From: JAXDAY01 sp034679345
Lineage (GTDB): Bacteria; Eisenbacteria; RBG-16-71-46; CAIMUX01; VGJL01
Direction of reading: 5' to 3'
DNA: 64,000 nt
Assembly (NCBI GenBank): GCA_034679345.1
Contig: JAXDAY010000013.1
Coordinates: 186,001-250,000, forward strand
The notes beneath the pieces are model-generated. The model saw only the letters and a list, made by a program, of their open reading frames with translations. It was not told where the DNA came from and made no database searches. This document shows, in pieces, positions 51,792 through 60,771 of this stretch. A program made the position numbers and the translations under genes. Numbering within the stretch: the stretch's first letter is position 1; every line of letters starts with the position of its first letter.

Positions 51792-52196
51792 CTACTGGCA
51801 TTCCGAGATCCGTTTCGGCTTGTTGATCAGAGAGGAAACACACCAGATGCCCATGACCGCATGGATCAGGACGGCCGGCCAGAAACCGTTGCCCGATAGC
51901 CCCAGCCCGGGACCGGCATACAGAAGGACGCCAGTTGCGCCGCCGTTGCATAGCAGCATGGCGCCAACTTGCCCTCGTACGGCCCGGCTCCGCCCCTCGT
52001 TGCGGAGGTTCCAGCAGGCAAGGGCGAGAGCGAGCAGGGCGACCCCGGCCACGCGGGCGATCACCAGCTCGACAGCCGCGTCGAGCGATGTCCCGAGCAG
52101 GGTCGCGCCCACGAGTGAGGGAGCGGTGACCATCCCGAGGCCCGCTCCGAACTCGATCACGGCAAGTGTCGTCACGAGCGCTTTCATCGCTCCCAT
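51792..52196 (-). CDS. Four-TM membrane protein between the sulfatase pair
   Basis: 134 residues with four hydrophobic segments (MKALVTTLAVIEFGAGLGMV, ARVAGVALLALALACW, GAMLLCNGGATGVLLY, AVLIHAVMGIWCVSSLI) and a basic end. Not recognised. ATG 52187 is an alternative start. It sits 23 bases after one large sulfatase gene and 22 before the other, so it is probably part of their operon and may help uptake or export of a substrate. Function unknown. Confidence 0.6.
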   Translation of the reverse strand: MGAMKALVTTLAVIEFGAGLGMVTAPSLVGATLLGTSLDAAVELVIARVAGVALLALALACWNLRNEGRSRAVRGQVGAMLLCNGGATGVLLYAGPGLGLSGNGFWPAVLIHAVMGIWCVSSLINKPKRISECQ

Positions 52197-52219
52197 CTGC
52201 TAACCATCACGTCCTGGCC

Positions 52220-54577
52220 TTATTGCCGCGTCATCGCCACGCGCAGCCGTTCCTCCGGACTGATCAGGTGGTCGTGGTCGTCTTTGCCCAGGTCGATCTG
52301 CACCCAGTGGATCTTGCCGGTGAAGGCACTGCTCTTCCTGTCGTAGTCGGGACTGACCGGCGTGCCGCTCTCACGGCCGACGTCGGTCGTCTCGTCGCAC
52401 GAGAACATCATCGGCACGGTGGCTTCGAGGCGCCCCTGGCCCACTCTCCGCCCGTCATAGTAGAGCGAGACGCCTCCCCCCCTGGCCAGGCCGCCGCCGT
52501 CGTAGGCGAACTCCATTCTCACCTGGTGCCTGCCGGCCGCGATCCTCTCGCCCGCTTCCACAGTGGTCACCTTGAGCCCGAGAAGGTTGTAGGCGAACTT
52601 CACCTTCCCTTCCCTGGCGTAGAGGCTCAGACCGCCGAAGGCGCCCCCCTGGGCGAGGATGACGCCCTCCGCTCCGCTCGCCGGTACCTCGACCTCTGCC
52701 GTGATCGAGAAGGACTTGTTTTTCATCGTCACGACGCTGTTCTCGGTCAGCCTGCCCATGCCGCCGAAGAGGAGCTGCGAATTGCCCTTGATCAGCGTGG
52801 GGCGGCCCGCCAGGTCCGGGTTGAAGCGTTCGACCCGTCGGTCGTCGAGCGGCAGGACATTGTACCTGGCCGCCTCGATCAGCCAGAGCCGCTGCAGCTC
52901 GTGGAGCTTCTCCGGCCTCTCCTTCGAGAGATCGTGCGCCTGCGTCCAGTCTTTGCCTCCGTCGTAGAGCTCCCAGACGTCGTCGTCGAAGGCGGGCAGG
53001 GCCTCCACGACGAAGGGTGTCGAATGGCGCGTCACGGCGCTCCAGCCCTTGTGATAGATCCCCCGGTTGCAGAACATCTCGAAGTACTGCGTCTCGTGCC
53101 GCTCGGGAACGCTGGCATCCTCGAAGCTGTACGCCATGCTCGTCCCCTCAAGCGGCTTCTGCTGGATGCCGTGGACCGCCGTAGGTTCGGGGATCCCGGC
53201 GGCCTCCAGGATCGTCGGCGCCACGTCGATCACGTGACAGAACTGGCTACGGACCTCGCCCTTCACCTTGATTCCGTTCGGCCAGTGGACGATCGTGCCG
53301 TTGCGCGTCCCTCCCCAGTGTGAGGCGACCTGCTTGGTCCATTGATAAGGCGTGTCCATGGCATGCGCCCAGCCGACGGCGTAGTGGTTGTAAGCTTCCG
53401 GGCCGCCGAACTTTTCGATCCGTTGCCGCAGGAACTCGGGAGTCTCCAGCTCCAAGCCGTTCAGGTGGATGTTCTCGTTGAACGTGCCCGGAAGACCTCC
53501 CTCGGCTGATGCCCCGTTGTCGCCGATGATGACGTAGATCAGCGTGTCATCCAGGACCTCCAGGTCCTTCAAAGCGGCGACCAGCCGGCCGACGTGATGA
53601 TCGGTATGCTCCAGGAACCCCGCATACACCTCCATCTGCCTGGCCAGCACGGGCCGCATCTGCGGATCGATCTCCGCCCAGGCTTGGATCTCCGGATGAC
53701 GTCTGGTCAACTCGCAGTCGGGCGGGATGACGCCCATCTTCTTCTGGCGGGCGAAGGTTTCCTCCCTCAGCTTGTCCCAACCCTGGTCGAACTTCCCCTT
53801 GTACTTGTCCGACCACTCCTTGGGGACGTGGTGGGGGGCGTGCGTCGCCCCCGGCGCGAAGTAGATGAAGAACGGTTTGTCGGGCATCAGGGCCTTCTGC
53901 TGACGTACCCAGGTGATGGCCTTGTCCGTCATGTCCTCGGTGAGGTGATATCCCTCCTCGGCCGTCTTCGGCGGATCCACGGGTATTGTTCCCTCGTAGA
54001 GCGCCGGGTCGTACTGATTGGTCTCGCCGCCGAGGAAGCCGTAGAAGTACTCGAACCCGCCGCCGCCCGTGGGCCAGGCGTCGAACGGCCCCATCGGGCT
54101 CGTCTGCCACACCGGCACCTCGTGGCACTTGCCGAACTGCGCGGTCGCATAGCCGTTCAGTTTCAGCGTCTCGGCCAGCGGGGCGCAGTCCTTTGGGCGG
54201 ATCGAGCTGTAGCCGGGCGCGGAGGTGGCCAGCTCGGTGATGCAGCCCATGCCGGCCGAGTGGTGGTTGCGGCCGGTGAGGAGCGCCTGGCGCGTCGGCG
54301 AGCAGAGGGCAGTCGTATGAAACCGGTTGTAGCGCAGCCCGTTCTTCGCGAGCTTCTCGAACGTGGGCGTCTGGCAGGGCCCGCCGAAGGCGGACGAGGA
54401 GCCGAACCCCGCGTCGTCGATGAGAACGATGAGCACATTCGGCGCCCCCCTTGGGGGCCTGATGTCCCGGATCGGCGGAAACTTCGTCTCGGGGTCCTTC
54501 GCGTCGTAGGTGGTGGCTCCCACGAACTTCCTATCCGGAATGGGCAGGACCTCTCGTCTTTCCTCATCGCGCTCCAC
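52220..54577 (-). CDS. Large cytoplasmic arylsulfatase, CSPTR type, copy 2
   Basis: 785 residues, the close paralogue of the gene at 49.4 kb. The formylglycine site is CSPTR (Cys92), with IDDAGFG and GDNGASAEG as metal-site segments and the same beta-sandwich tail (FAYDGGGLARGGGVSLYYDG). No signal peptide. GTG 54577 follows AAGGAGG. It is 109 bases downstream of the porin-like gene. The two copies differ across the tails and in part of the middle, so they may have different substrates. Confidence 0.88.
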   Translation of the reverse strand: MERDEERREVLPIPDRKFVGATTYDAKDPETKFPPIRDIRPPRGAPNVLIVLIDDAGFGSSSAFGGPCQTPTFEKLAKNGLRYNRFHTTALCSPTRQALLTGRNHHSAGMGCITELATSAPGYSSIRPKDCAPLAETLKLNGYATAQFGKCHEVPVWQTSPMGPFDAWPTGGGGFEYFYGFLGGETNQYDPALYEGTIPVDPPKTAEEGYHLTEDMTDKAITWVRQQKALMPDKPFFIYFAPGATHAPHHVPKEWSDKYKGKFDQGWDKLREETFARQKKMGVIPPDCELTRRHPEIQAWAEIDPQMRPVLARQMEVYAGFLEHTDHHVGRLVAALKDLEVLDDTLIYVIIGDNGASAEGGLPGTFNENIHLNGLELETPEFLRQRIEKFGGPEAYNHYAVGWAHAMDTPYQWTKQVASHWGGTRNGTIVHWPNGIKVKGEVRSQFCHVIDVAPTILEAAGIPEPTAVHGIQQKPLEGTSMAYSFEDASVPERHETQYFEMFCNRGIYHKGWSAVTRHSTPFVVEALPAFDDDVWELYDGGKDWTQAHDLSKERPEKLHELQRLWLIEAARYNVLPLDDRRVERFNPDLAGRPTLIKGNSQLLFGGMGRLTENSVVTMKNKSFSITAEVEVPASGAEGVILAQGGAFGGLSLYAREGKVKFAYNLLGLKVTTVEAGERIAAGRHQVRMEFAYDGGGLARGGGVSLYYDGRRVGQGRLEATVPMMFSCDETTDVGRESGTPVSPDYDRKSSAFTGKIHWVQIDLGKDDHDHLISPEERLRVAMTRQ

Positions 54578-54686
54578 AGGAATCCTCCTTCCGGGACCCG
54601 CGCTCTCTCTGTGCAGCCCCGCTTCTCTTGATGGTCACGGTTTCGCCGCACCGTCCTTCAGGCTCGATGGCATTTCGCCGCGCGCC

Positions 54687-55703
54687 TCAGAACTTCAGCG
54701 CGAGATTTAGCCCGATCGACTGGCCCTGGAACCGGTCGGTAGCCGCGTACTCGTACAGGTAACGGAGATTCACGCTCCCGTTCCACGGAACGTAGACCGT
54801 GCCGATCTGCAGGCCCCCGCCATGAGCCCCGTCGTGCACATCCGGATTCCGGGCCGCGTCCCCGCTATCGTCCGTGATCTGCCAGCTGTTGTACCCTGCA
54901 GGCCCAAACTCGAGGAGCATCTTCCTGTCCGCCGTCAGCGGCATGTACTGGCTCACTCCCCAGTTCAGGCTCAAATTCTGTCCAGGCGTCAGATCGAAGT
55001 CCTCCTTCTCGCCGTGGATCTCCCATGTCAACGCCGTGGCCACCGCCATCCGTCTGTCCGGCCATGGGTAGTACGAGAACGCACCCTGGAGCTGGTGAGT
55101 CCAGAAGCCCAGTCCGATGTTGTCCGTGGCCTCCGTCCTGATCTCCCCGACGACGGGCAGCATCACATCCTCCGTCTCGTATTTCCCCACGGGAAGATAG
55201 AGGCCGTAGCCGAGCGCGGCGTCGAAGTTCGGCCTTTTCCAGCCCAGCCAGACCGGTTGCACGAACATGTCCCCCACGCCGAACTGCGACTCGTCCGCAC
55301 TGCGGCCGCTCCCGCTCTGCGTCGCGAACGAGGCTCCAATGCTCGTGTTGGCAAGCGGGAACATTGCGTAAGCCCCGTACGTGGCCCCGAGGAGCTTGTA
55401 GTGGGAGGCCCACATCACGCCCGCGGTCATCACATACACATCGAGGTCCACATCCAGATCGATGGTCGTCGCCAGGGGTGGCCTCTCGATGGTCACCTGG
55501 CTGATCTCATCGCCATCCCGGTCGTTGACCTGGTCGCTCATGTACATGTAGTTGTACAGGATGCCGTAGATACCAGGGTCCGGCACGACGAAGTCACGAA
55601 TGTTCGCCACACCCGCGGAGAAGTGCCCTGTCTCGCCGGCCTGCGCCCCAGAGAAGGTGATGGAGAGCAGACCTGCCAGCGCGATGGCCCAGAATACCTT
55701 CAC
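54687..55703 (-). CDS. Porin-like outer-membrane protein (phenol_MetA_deg/SphA type)
   Basis: 338 residues with a signal peptide (MKVFWAIALAGLLSITFSGA...). The N-terminus GETGHFSAGVANIRDFVVPD and barrel strands such as WLGWKRPNFDAALGYGLYLP match the MetA-pathway outer-membrane transporter family; the last residue is Phe. Presumed to bring aromatic or organic substrates across the outer membrane, here most naturally the sulfate esters cleaved downstream. GTG 55703 follows AAAGGAG. It lies 29 bases after the maturase gene. Confidence 0.78.
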   Translation of the reverse strand: MKVFWAIALAGLLSITFSGAQAGETGHFSAGVANIRDFVVPDPGIYGILYNYMYMSDQVNDRDGDEISQVTIERPPLATTIDLDVDLDVYVMTAGVMWASHYKLLGATYGAYAMFPLANTSIGASFATQSGSGRSADESQFGVGDMFVQPVWLGWKRPNFDAALGYGLYLPVGKYETEDVMLPVVGEIRTEATDNIGLGFWTHQLQGAFSYYPWPDRRMAVATALTWEIHGEKEDFDLTPGQNLSLNWGVSQYMPLTADRKMLLEFGPAGYNSWQITDDSGDAARNPDVHDGAHGGGLQIGTVYVPWNGSVNLRYLYEYAATDRFQGQSIGLNLALKF

Positions 55704-55732
55704 GGTTCGTCACTCCTTTCGCAGTCCCTGTG

Positions 55733-56935
55733 TCACCCGCCGGTTCGGTTTGCCATGATCGCCATGACCTCCGAGGCGGGCCTGTTTCGACGAAGAAGAT
55801 CTGCCATGACCCTCATCGATTGGTCGGCATGCCTGAAGAAAGCCAGGTACCCGGAGCAGAGGTAGTTCAGCCCCTGCTCGCCGTCAGGCGTCTGACAGAA
55901 ACGGTTCTTCGGGCACTCCCCGTTGCAGATGTGACGGAAGTCGCACCCGCGGCAATAGCGCGGGAGCGTGTCTCGCTTGTCCAACCCGAAACGCTGTTGC
56001 TTATCGGAAGCCACAAGGTCGAGCATCGGAGTCTGCAGGATGTTCCCAAGGTAGTGGCGCGGCTCAACGAAGTGATCGCAGGAGTAGAGGTCTCCGTTGT
56101 GCTCGAGGGCCATGCCGAGGCCGCAAGTCGGCCCGAAGATGCAGACGGTCCCCGCCATCCCGAGCCATCCCGCGAGCGCGCCGTCGAAGTTGAGGACGAA
56201 GGTCTCGCCGACGTCTTTGCCCACCCATTCATCGAAGATCTCGATGAGAAAGCGGCCGAACTGCTCGGGGCGCACCGACCTGTCGGTCACCCTCGTGCCT
56301 TCCTGGAAGCCCGTGTCGTTGTCCCGCTCGACGATGGGAATGAACTGGAGGTATTGCGCTTTCAGCTCGTCTCTGAAGAAGCGATAAACCTCCAGAGGGT
56401 ACTCCGAGTTCTTCGCATTCACCGTGCACAGAATGTTGAACTGCACGTCGTGCTTCTGAAGAAACCGCGCCCCCCTGAGCACCTGATCGAAGGTGCCCCG
56501 CCCTCCCTTGTCCTTGCGATAGACGTCGTGGAGTTCCTTGGGGCCATCGAGACTCAAACCGATCAGGAAATTCCGTTCATGAAAGAACTGACACCACTCG
56601 TCATCGAGCAGGATGCCGTTTGTCTGAAAGGTATTCTCGATGCGGGTTCCAGGCTTGGCGTACTCGTCTTGGAGCTCGACCGTCCTCCTGAAGAAGTCGA
56701 GCCCCATGAGCGTCGGCTCCCCGCCTTGCCACGCAACGGTTACCTGGGGAACTTGGTGGGCGTCGAGAAGCTGCCGGATGTAGGAGCGGTGGACCTCGTC
56801 CGACATCCGGAAGGTGCTTCCCTCATAGAGATGCTCTTTCTTCAGAAAAAAGCAGTAGTCGCAATTGAGATTGCATGCCGAACCGGTGGGTTTGGCCATG
56901 ACATGGAATGCCTGCGGGCGCCGAGATGGCGACAC
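55733..56935 (-). CDS. Anaerobic sulfatase-maturating radical SAM enzyme
   Basis: 400 residues. The radical SAM cluster is CNLNCDYC (Cys21, Cys25, Cys28), followed by WQGGEPTLMGLDFF and TFQTNGILLDD. The C-terminal SPASM part has C...CGLGMAL, CDHF, YCRGCDFRHICNGECPKNRF and CSGY, which bind two auxiliary [4Fe-4S] clusters. It converts the active-site Cys or Ser of sulfatases to formylglycine. GTG 56935 is preceded by GGAGGTGAGG. First gene of the sulfatase operon, with a candidate promoter at 57.0 kb. Confidence 0.92.
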   Translation of the reverse strand: MSPSRRPQAFHVMAKPTGSACNLNCDYCFFLKKEHLYEGSTFRMSDEVHRSYIRQLLDAHQVPQVTVAWQGGEPTLMGLDFFRRTVELQDEYAKPGTRIENTFQTNGILLDDEWCQFFHERNFLIGLSLDGPKELHDVYRKDKGGRGTFDQVLRGARFLQKHDVQFNILCTVNAKNSEYPLEVYRFFRDELKAQYLQFIPIVERDNDTGFQEGTRVTDRSVRPEQFGRFLIEIFDEWVGKDVGETFVLNFDGALAGWLGMAGTVCIFGPTCGLGMALEHNGDLYSCDHFVEPRHYLGNILQTPMLDLVASDKQQRFGLDKRDTLPRYCRGCDFRHICNGECPKNRFCQTPDGEQGLNYLCSGYLAFFRHADQSMRVMADLLRRNRPASEVMAIMANRTGG

Positions 56936-56991
56936 CCCTCACCTCCGCATCTCGGTGATCCAGCCAAGGGCTTTCACGTGTACCGCCAAGC

Positions 56992-57020
56992 ACGCTATTC
57001 CCACCGCGCCAATTCGTCAA
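56992..57020 (-). promoter_or_regulatory. Candidate promoter of the maturase-sulfatase operon
   Basis: On the minus strand TTGACG (57020-57015) and TAGCGT (56997-56992) are 17 bases apart. The -35 box matches well, the -10 box moderately. The leader to GTG 56935 would be about 50 bases. Confidence 0.4.
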
Positions 57021-57248
57021 GATCGTTCTCTGATTCAGGATGACATCTTTGGTAGATCCAGCTCGCGGCGCGGTCCTTTGAACATCGAAAGGATTCCGGG
57101 GAGTATTCATTGGACGAATCCTCGAATCAGATCCAGATTATCCCCACTCGGCCCGACGCCAATCGCGACAAGATGGTCGACTCAACGTCGATCGCCCCGT
57201 GGTTCGCTCGGCGCCGGGAGGAGGACATCGACGCGTCGCATGAAGTAT

Positions 57249-57277
57249 TTGAAAGCGGACGAAGCGAGGGATAGCAT
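57249..57277 (+). promoter_or_regulatory. Candidate promoter of the barrel gene at 57.3 kb
   Basis: TTGAAA (57249-57254) and TAGCAT (57272-57277) with a 17-base spacer, 43 bases before ATG 57327. Confidence 0.45.
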
Positions 57278-57326
57278 CGCGGCCGTGAATGTTCAGTCGC
57301 AAGAGCGGCGACGAAAGGAGACGAAG

Positions 57327-58136
57327 ATGCTGATCCGGAGCTGGTCCGTAGCTTGCGCGCTGGGCGCGCTCTGCGTGAGCGCCCTGCCCATGGCGAACGC
57401 CCAGGAGACACCCCACAAGATCACGGCGCAGGAGGTCGCGGAGGCCCTCGCCGATCCCTCCGCGACGATCAACTATGGAAACCTGAACTTCCGCCACTAC
57501 CAGGATGTAGGCCCTCGGGACGACGCGAATCAGGAGCTGCGGCTGAACGCCGCGGGCTTCCTGAAGCCGGGTCAGGCGACGGTGCTGTATCGGGGCTTCC
57601 TGCCGATGTACTCGACCGACTTCCCGGTCGACGATACAGGGGTGGGAGACGCGTTGCTCTCCGCCTACGTGGTGCCGAAAGGAGGCACGCTCATCCTCGG
57701 CTATGGGGGCGCGTTGATGCTTCCCACGGCTTCCGAAGACTACTTCGGCACCGGCAAGTGGTCCGCGGGGCCCACGCTTGTGGCCGCCAAGAAGGTGCCG
57801 GGCAGGTACACGGTCGGCGGACTGCTGACGCACATGTGGTCCTTCGCGGGCGATGACGACCGCGCCGCGGTCAGCATGACCACGATTCAGCCTGCCATCT
57901 CCCTCTTCCTCAACCGCCGGGGCACGAGCCTCACCGTGGGCTCGGAGACCACCTACAACTGGGAGGCGGATGTGGACGAGTGGCAGGTGCCGCTAACGGC
58001 GGGCCTGAACCAGATCCTGCCTCCCTTCGGCAAGTTCTTTGTCGGTATCGGCCTCGCGGGAACCTACTACATCGAGAAGCCCGAGTATGCGCAGGAGTGG
58101 GACATGCGCGTCGTGGCATCGATCGTGCTTCCATGA
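57327..58136 (+). CDS. Outer-membrane barrel protein of the sulfatase island
   Basis: 269 residues with a signal peptide (MLIRSWSVACALGALCVSAL...). The mature chain has strands with Gly and aromatic ends (GYGGALMLPTASEDYFGTGK, FFVGIGLAGTYYIEKPEYA) typical of a small barrel. Its family is not certain, but some segments (YGGALMLPTA) resemble MetA-type porins. AAGGAG precedes ATG 57327 by six bases. It is 97 bases upstream of the Omp85-like gene on the same strand and shares the divergent control region with the sulfatase operon. Confidence 0.7.
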   Translation: MLIRSWSVACALGALCVSALPMANAQETPHKITAQEVAEALADPSATINYGNLNFRHYQDVGPRDDANQELRLNAAGFLKPGQATVLYRGFLPMYSTDFPVDDTGVGDALLSAYVVPKGGTLILGYGGALMLPTASEDYFGTGKWSAGPTLVAAKKVPGRYTVGGLLTHMWSFAGDDDRAAVSMTTIQPAISLFLNRRGTSLTVGSETTYNWEADVDEWQVPLTAGLNQILPPFGKFFVGIGLAGTYYIEKPEYAQEWDMRVVASIVLP

Positions 58137-58233
58137 TTGGTTCGCCCGCACGGGGAATCCGCGGCTTTCGATGGGGATCCCGGGATAACGCAAGGCGAAC
58201 GCGCGACAGTGGATCTGGGGGGCGGATGGAGCG

Positions 58234-59511
58234 ATGAACCGCGGACGCCGACTTGAGACGAATCTTTTGCGCGTGCTCGCGATCTTGGTCGCCGCGGCGT
58301 CCCTCGCTCCTTCGGCCGCGCGGGCGGAGTCCGGCGCCGACCCCGCCCCCGGGACGACGACGCCGGCCCAAACGGACGCCATGGACCTCTATCGAAGGCT
58401 GCGCCACAGGGAGCCAGCGCTCTCCGATAGCGCGGCCGGGCAGGACGAGGGGAAGCGCTCGGTCATCGTGACGCCCTTCCTGAACTACGACCCGGCCACG
58501 AGCGTCATCTTCGGGGTGGGCGCACTGACATCGATCTACCATGGCACTCTGGAGAGCACCTTCCCGTCGACGGTGCAGCTTGGGGGGAGCGTCTCGCTGG
58601 AGGAGCAGATCGCCATCGGTCTGAAGGTCGACGCCTACAGCGACCACAACCGGTGGTTTCTCCAGGCGAACACTTCATGGGCGAAGTACCCCCAATCCAC
58701 GTATGATCTCGGCACCGATTCGCCCGACCTCTCCCGGGTCGGAGTCGACCTGTATGTCCCCAAGGCGCTCATATTGCTCTATCGCCAGGTCCTGCCGGAT
58801 CTCTTCGCCGGAATGGGACTGCAGTATGTGACCCGCACGGACATACGGCCGATGAGCGGGTTCGCGCCGATCTGGGATCAGTCAGCGTTCGTCGAGTACA
58901 GCACGCAGCATGGGTTCGACCTCAAGAGGCAGACCTCGGCCGGCTTGAGCGGCAATCTGCTCTACGATGGACGAGACAATCCGATCAACGCCTCCAAGGG
59001 GTGGTTCGTCAGCGCGAGCTACCGGACCTTCTTCGAGGATGTTCTCGGCGGCACATCGAACTGGCAGGAGATCTACGCCGACCTCCGCACCTACCGGTCC
59101 CTGGATCCGAACGCCCGGCACCGGTTGGCGCTCTGGCTCTACAGCGACGTCGTGACCGGAGGTACCGCGCCCTTCTTCGATCTTCCGGCGACAGGCATCG
59201 TTCCCCGCGGCCGCGCCGGACGCGGATACGACAGCAACCGCTTCAGGGGCGACCGGATGGCCTATGCCGAGATGGAGTACCGGACGACCCTCACGCGAAA
59301 CGGGCTCCTGGGCGCGGTGGCCTTCCTCAACACGGAATCGTTTGGCGCCCCAGAAGCCGGCACCGACCTCTTCGAGTCCTTCGCCACCGCCGGAGGGATC
59401 GGCCTGAGGATTCTGGTCGACAAGCGCGCAAAGTCCAACCTCTGCCTCGACGTGGGCTTCGGGAAGAACAATTCAAAGGGGATCTGGGCGGGGTTCCAGG
59501 AGACCTTTTAG
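58234..59511 (+). CDS. Omp85-type (BamA/TamA-like) barrel without POTRA domains
   Basis: 425 residues with a signal peptide. After a Pro/Thr linker the chain is a bacterial surface antigen barrel: FLNYDPATSVIFGVGALTSI, LYDGRDNPINASKGWFVSAS and the late motif RGRAGRGYDSNRFRGDRMAY, where the RGY and RGD blocks match the conserved lid-lock of Omp85 proteins; the last residue is Phe. POTRA repeats are absent, so it is not the main BAM protein. Possibly a substrate pore or an assembly helper for the island's barrels. 97 bases after the preceding barrel gene. Confidence 0.78.
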   Translation: MNRGRRLETNLLRVLAILVAAASLAPSAARAESGADPAPGTTTPAQTDAMDLYRRLRHREPALSDSAAGQDEGKRSVIVTPFLNYDPATSVIFGVGALTSIYHGTLESTFPSTVQLGGSVSLEEQIAIGLKVDAYSDHNRWFLQANTSWAKYPQSTYDLGTDSPDLSRVGVDLYVPKALILLYRQVLPDLFAGMGLQYVTRTDIRPMSGFAPIWDQSAFVEYSTQHGFDLKRQTSAGLSGNLLYDGRDNPINASKGWFVSASYRTFFEDVLGGTSNWQEIYADLRTYRSLDPNARHRLALWLYSDVVTGGTAPFFDLPATGIVPRGRAGRGYDSNRFRGDRMAYAEMEYRTTLTRNGLLGAVAFLNTESFGAPEAGTDLFESFATAGGIGLRILVDKRAKSNLCLDVGFGKNNSKGIWAGFQETF

Positions 59512-59613
59512 TCCTGAAACCTTCTGGCCCGGTCTTCCCGAAGCCTCGCCGGCGCCACATCCGGCCGGGTCAGGCGGCGCCCGCGATCGCCCGGGCGCGC
59601 CGCGAGAAATGGA

Positions 59614-60240
59614 TCACTTCTTCCCTAGAACCTCGCTTCGGACCAGGTCCCGTACCACGACGGCTGCGAAATCCTGGGCCGCCTTCAACGCAGAGACAGG
59701 ATCCACGGCTTCCGATTGGCCGCTCCACACCAGACGCTCATCCTTCATTGAGTAGACATTCGTCTCCACTGTCACCACCCGGTACTCGAGAGTATAGCCC
59801 GGCTCCGTGACTGTGCTGTAGGAGGTGTAGTAATAAGGGTAGAAGCGATGGTAGGTCGGTCCAGGCACGATGTAGGTGGTCGGGGGAACGTACTCCGTCT
59901 CCTTGGAGAGGCCGAGGATGCGGGTGAGGGTCACCAGCTGGATGCCATTCTCCCGGCAGTATTGACGGCCTCCGGTCGTGTCGAACGGCGCGCCCGGCGG
60001 GATCACGCTCGAGCCCAAGACGACCGCCACCTTCCGCTTCTTGAGCTGAGCGGCCATGGCGGTCTCGAAGGCCCGCACGTTGGTCGGATTCTCCCCCAGA
60101 CCGATAACCAGCACCTTCTGCACGGGTGCGCTCTGGTACTCGGGATCGATCCATCTCCCGATCATCCGGGTCGAGCTCACGCACGAAGCGGCGAGCGCGC
60201 ACAGCAGAACTCCGCAGGCGACTTTCGCGAAGCGATCCAT
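59614..60240 (-). CDS. DUF4136-like lipoprotein
   Basis: 208 residues. Lipobox LAASC (Cys20) after the signal peptide. The mature part (KVLVIGLGENPTNVRAFETA, AQLKKRKVAVVLGSSVIPPG) and the late VETNVYSMKDERLVWSG match the general DUF4136 type fold. A Tyr/Pro-rich loop (YHRFYPYYYTSYSTV) is unusual. Function unknown; located in the envelope. GAGGGGAGG precedes the ATG. It is convergent with the Omp85-like gene and divergent from the next barrels. Confidence 0.65.
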   Translation of the reverse strand: MDRFAKVACGVLLCALAASCVSSTRMIGRWIDPEYQSAPVQKVLVIGLGENPTNVRAFETAMAAQLKKRKVAVVLGSSVIPPGAPFDTTGGRQYCRENGIQLVTLTRILGLSKETEYVPPTTYIVPGPTYHRFYPYYYTSYSTVTEPGYTLEYRVVTVETNVYSMKDERLVWSGQSEAVDPVSALKAAQDFAAVVVRDLVRSEVLGKK

Positions 60241-60440
60241 CGGTCCTCCCCTCTTTGAGCCGAGACCCGCACGCCGGCAAGCGCCGGACCTCGCAGGCGC
60301 GCCGCAAGCGCGCGCTATGAAATCATCCCGTCATCGAAGCACGCCCGTCCCGCCCGTGGGGCGCGCGCATCCGCGACTGCGCATGAGGTGGCGCTCCTTC
60401 TTCAGTCGTTCCGCCGTATCCGGCCGCCGGGAAGCTACTC

Positions 60441-60483
60441 CCTCGCCGGATGGGTGTCAACCTATGGTGGCGTCCCGGCGAGG
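60441..60483. repeat. Inverted repeat with 25-base loop, unexplained
   Basis: CCTCGCCGG (60441-60449) and its complement CCGGCGAGG (60475-60483) match perfectly. The loop is too long for a simple terminator and no riboswitch family is recognisable. It lies about 290 bases upstream of the barrel operon and before its promoter. Confidence 0.35.
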
Positions 60484-60609
60484 TCTCAGGAGAGGCCGAC
60501 GCGACTCCGATCCGGGCCGGCGCCGGATCTCCCGAGCGCCATCGTCTTCTGATCGCTCGCCTTGAGTGAGGCATCGGGTGATGCGCTGCCTCCGTCCACC
60601 TGTTTCGTC

Positions 60610-60638
60610 TTGACAGTCGATCGCCCGGTGACTAGCTT
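60610..60638 (+). promoter_or_regulatory. Candidate promoter of the barrel operon at 60.8 kb
   Basis: TTGACA (60610-60615) and TAGCTT (60633-60638) with a 17-base spacer. The leader to ATG 60772 would be about 125 bases. Confidence 0.45.
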
Positions 60639-60771
60639 CGGCGCCGCATGGATCGAACGGGAATCCGACATGGCGGGATCCGGGCGGTCCACATCGAACG
60701 TGGCGGCATCGAAGCGTGACGGGACTGCGGAAATGCAGACTCAGTCCTCTTGACCAAGGGGGGTACCGGAA

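Larger units (their letters stand above)
56936..57326. other. 391-base divergent control region
   Basis: Lies between the maturase gene (minus) and a barrel gene (plus). It contains one candidate promoter per direction, listed separately. Small open frames here lack ribosome sites and are not called. This stretch looks less G+C-rich than its surroundings. Confidence 0.6.
60241..60771. other. 531-base intergenic region
   Basis: Contains a 9-bp inverted repeat with a 25-base loop (60441-60483), a smaller hairpin (GATCCGG / CCGGATC at 60509-60529) and a candidate promoter at 60610-60638. Short frames on either strand lack ribosome sites; one of 23 codons starting at ATG 60648 lies nine bases after the -10 box and is too short to call. 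No tRNA-like structure seen. Confidence 0.55.

Noticed and set aside
49400..51826. 808-codon open frame on the plus strand
   Set aside because: Antisense of the large sulfatase. The sulfatase strand carries the formylglycine and metal-site motifs, so the other frame is a shadow.
60562..60753. 63-codon frame before the barrel operon
   Set aside because: No ribosome site and it runs through the promoter candidate at 60610-60638.
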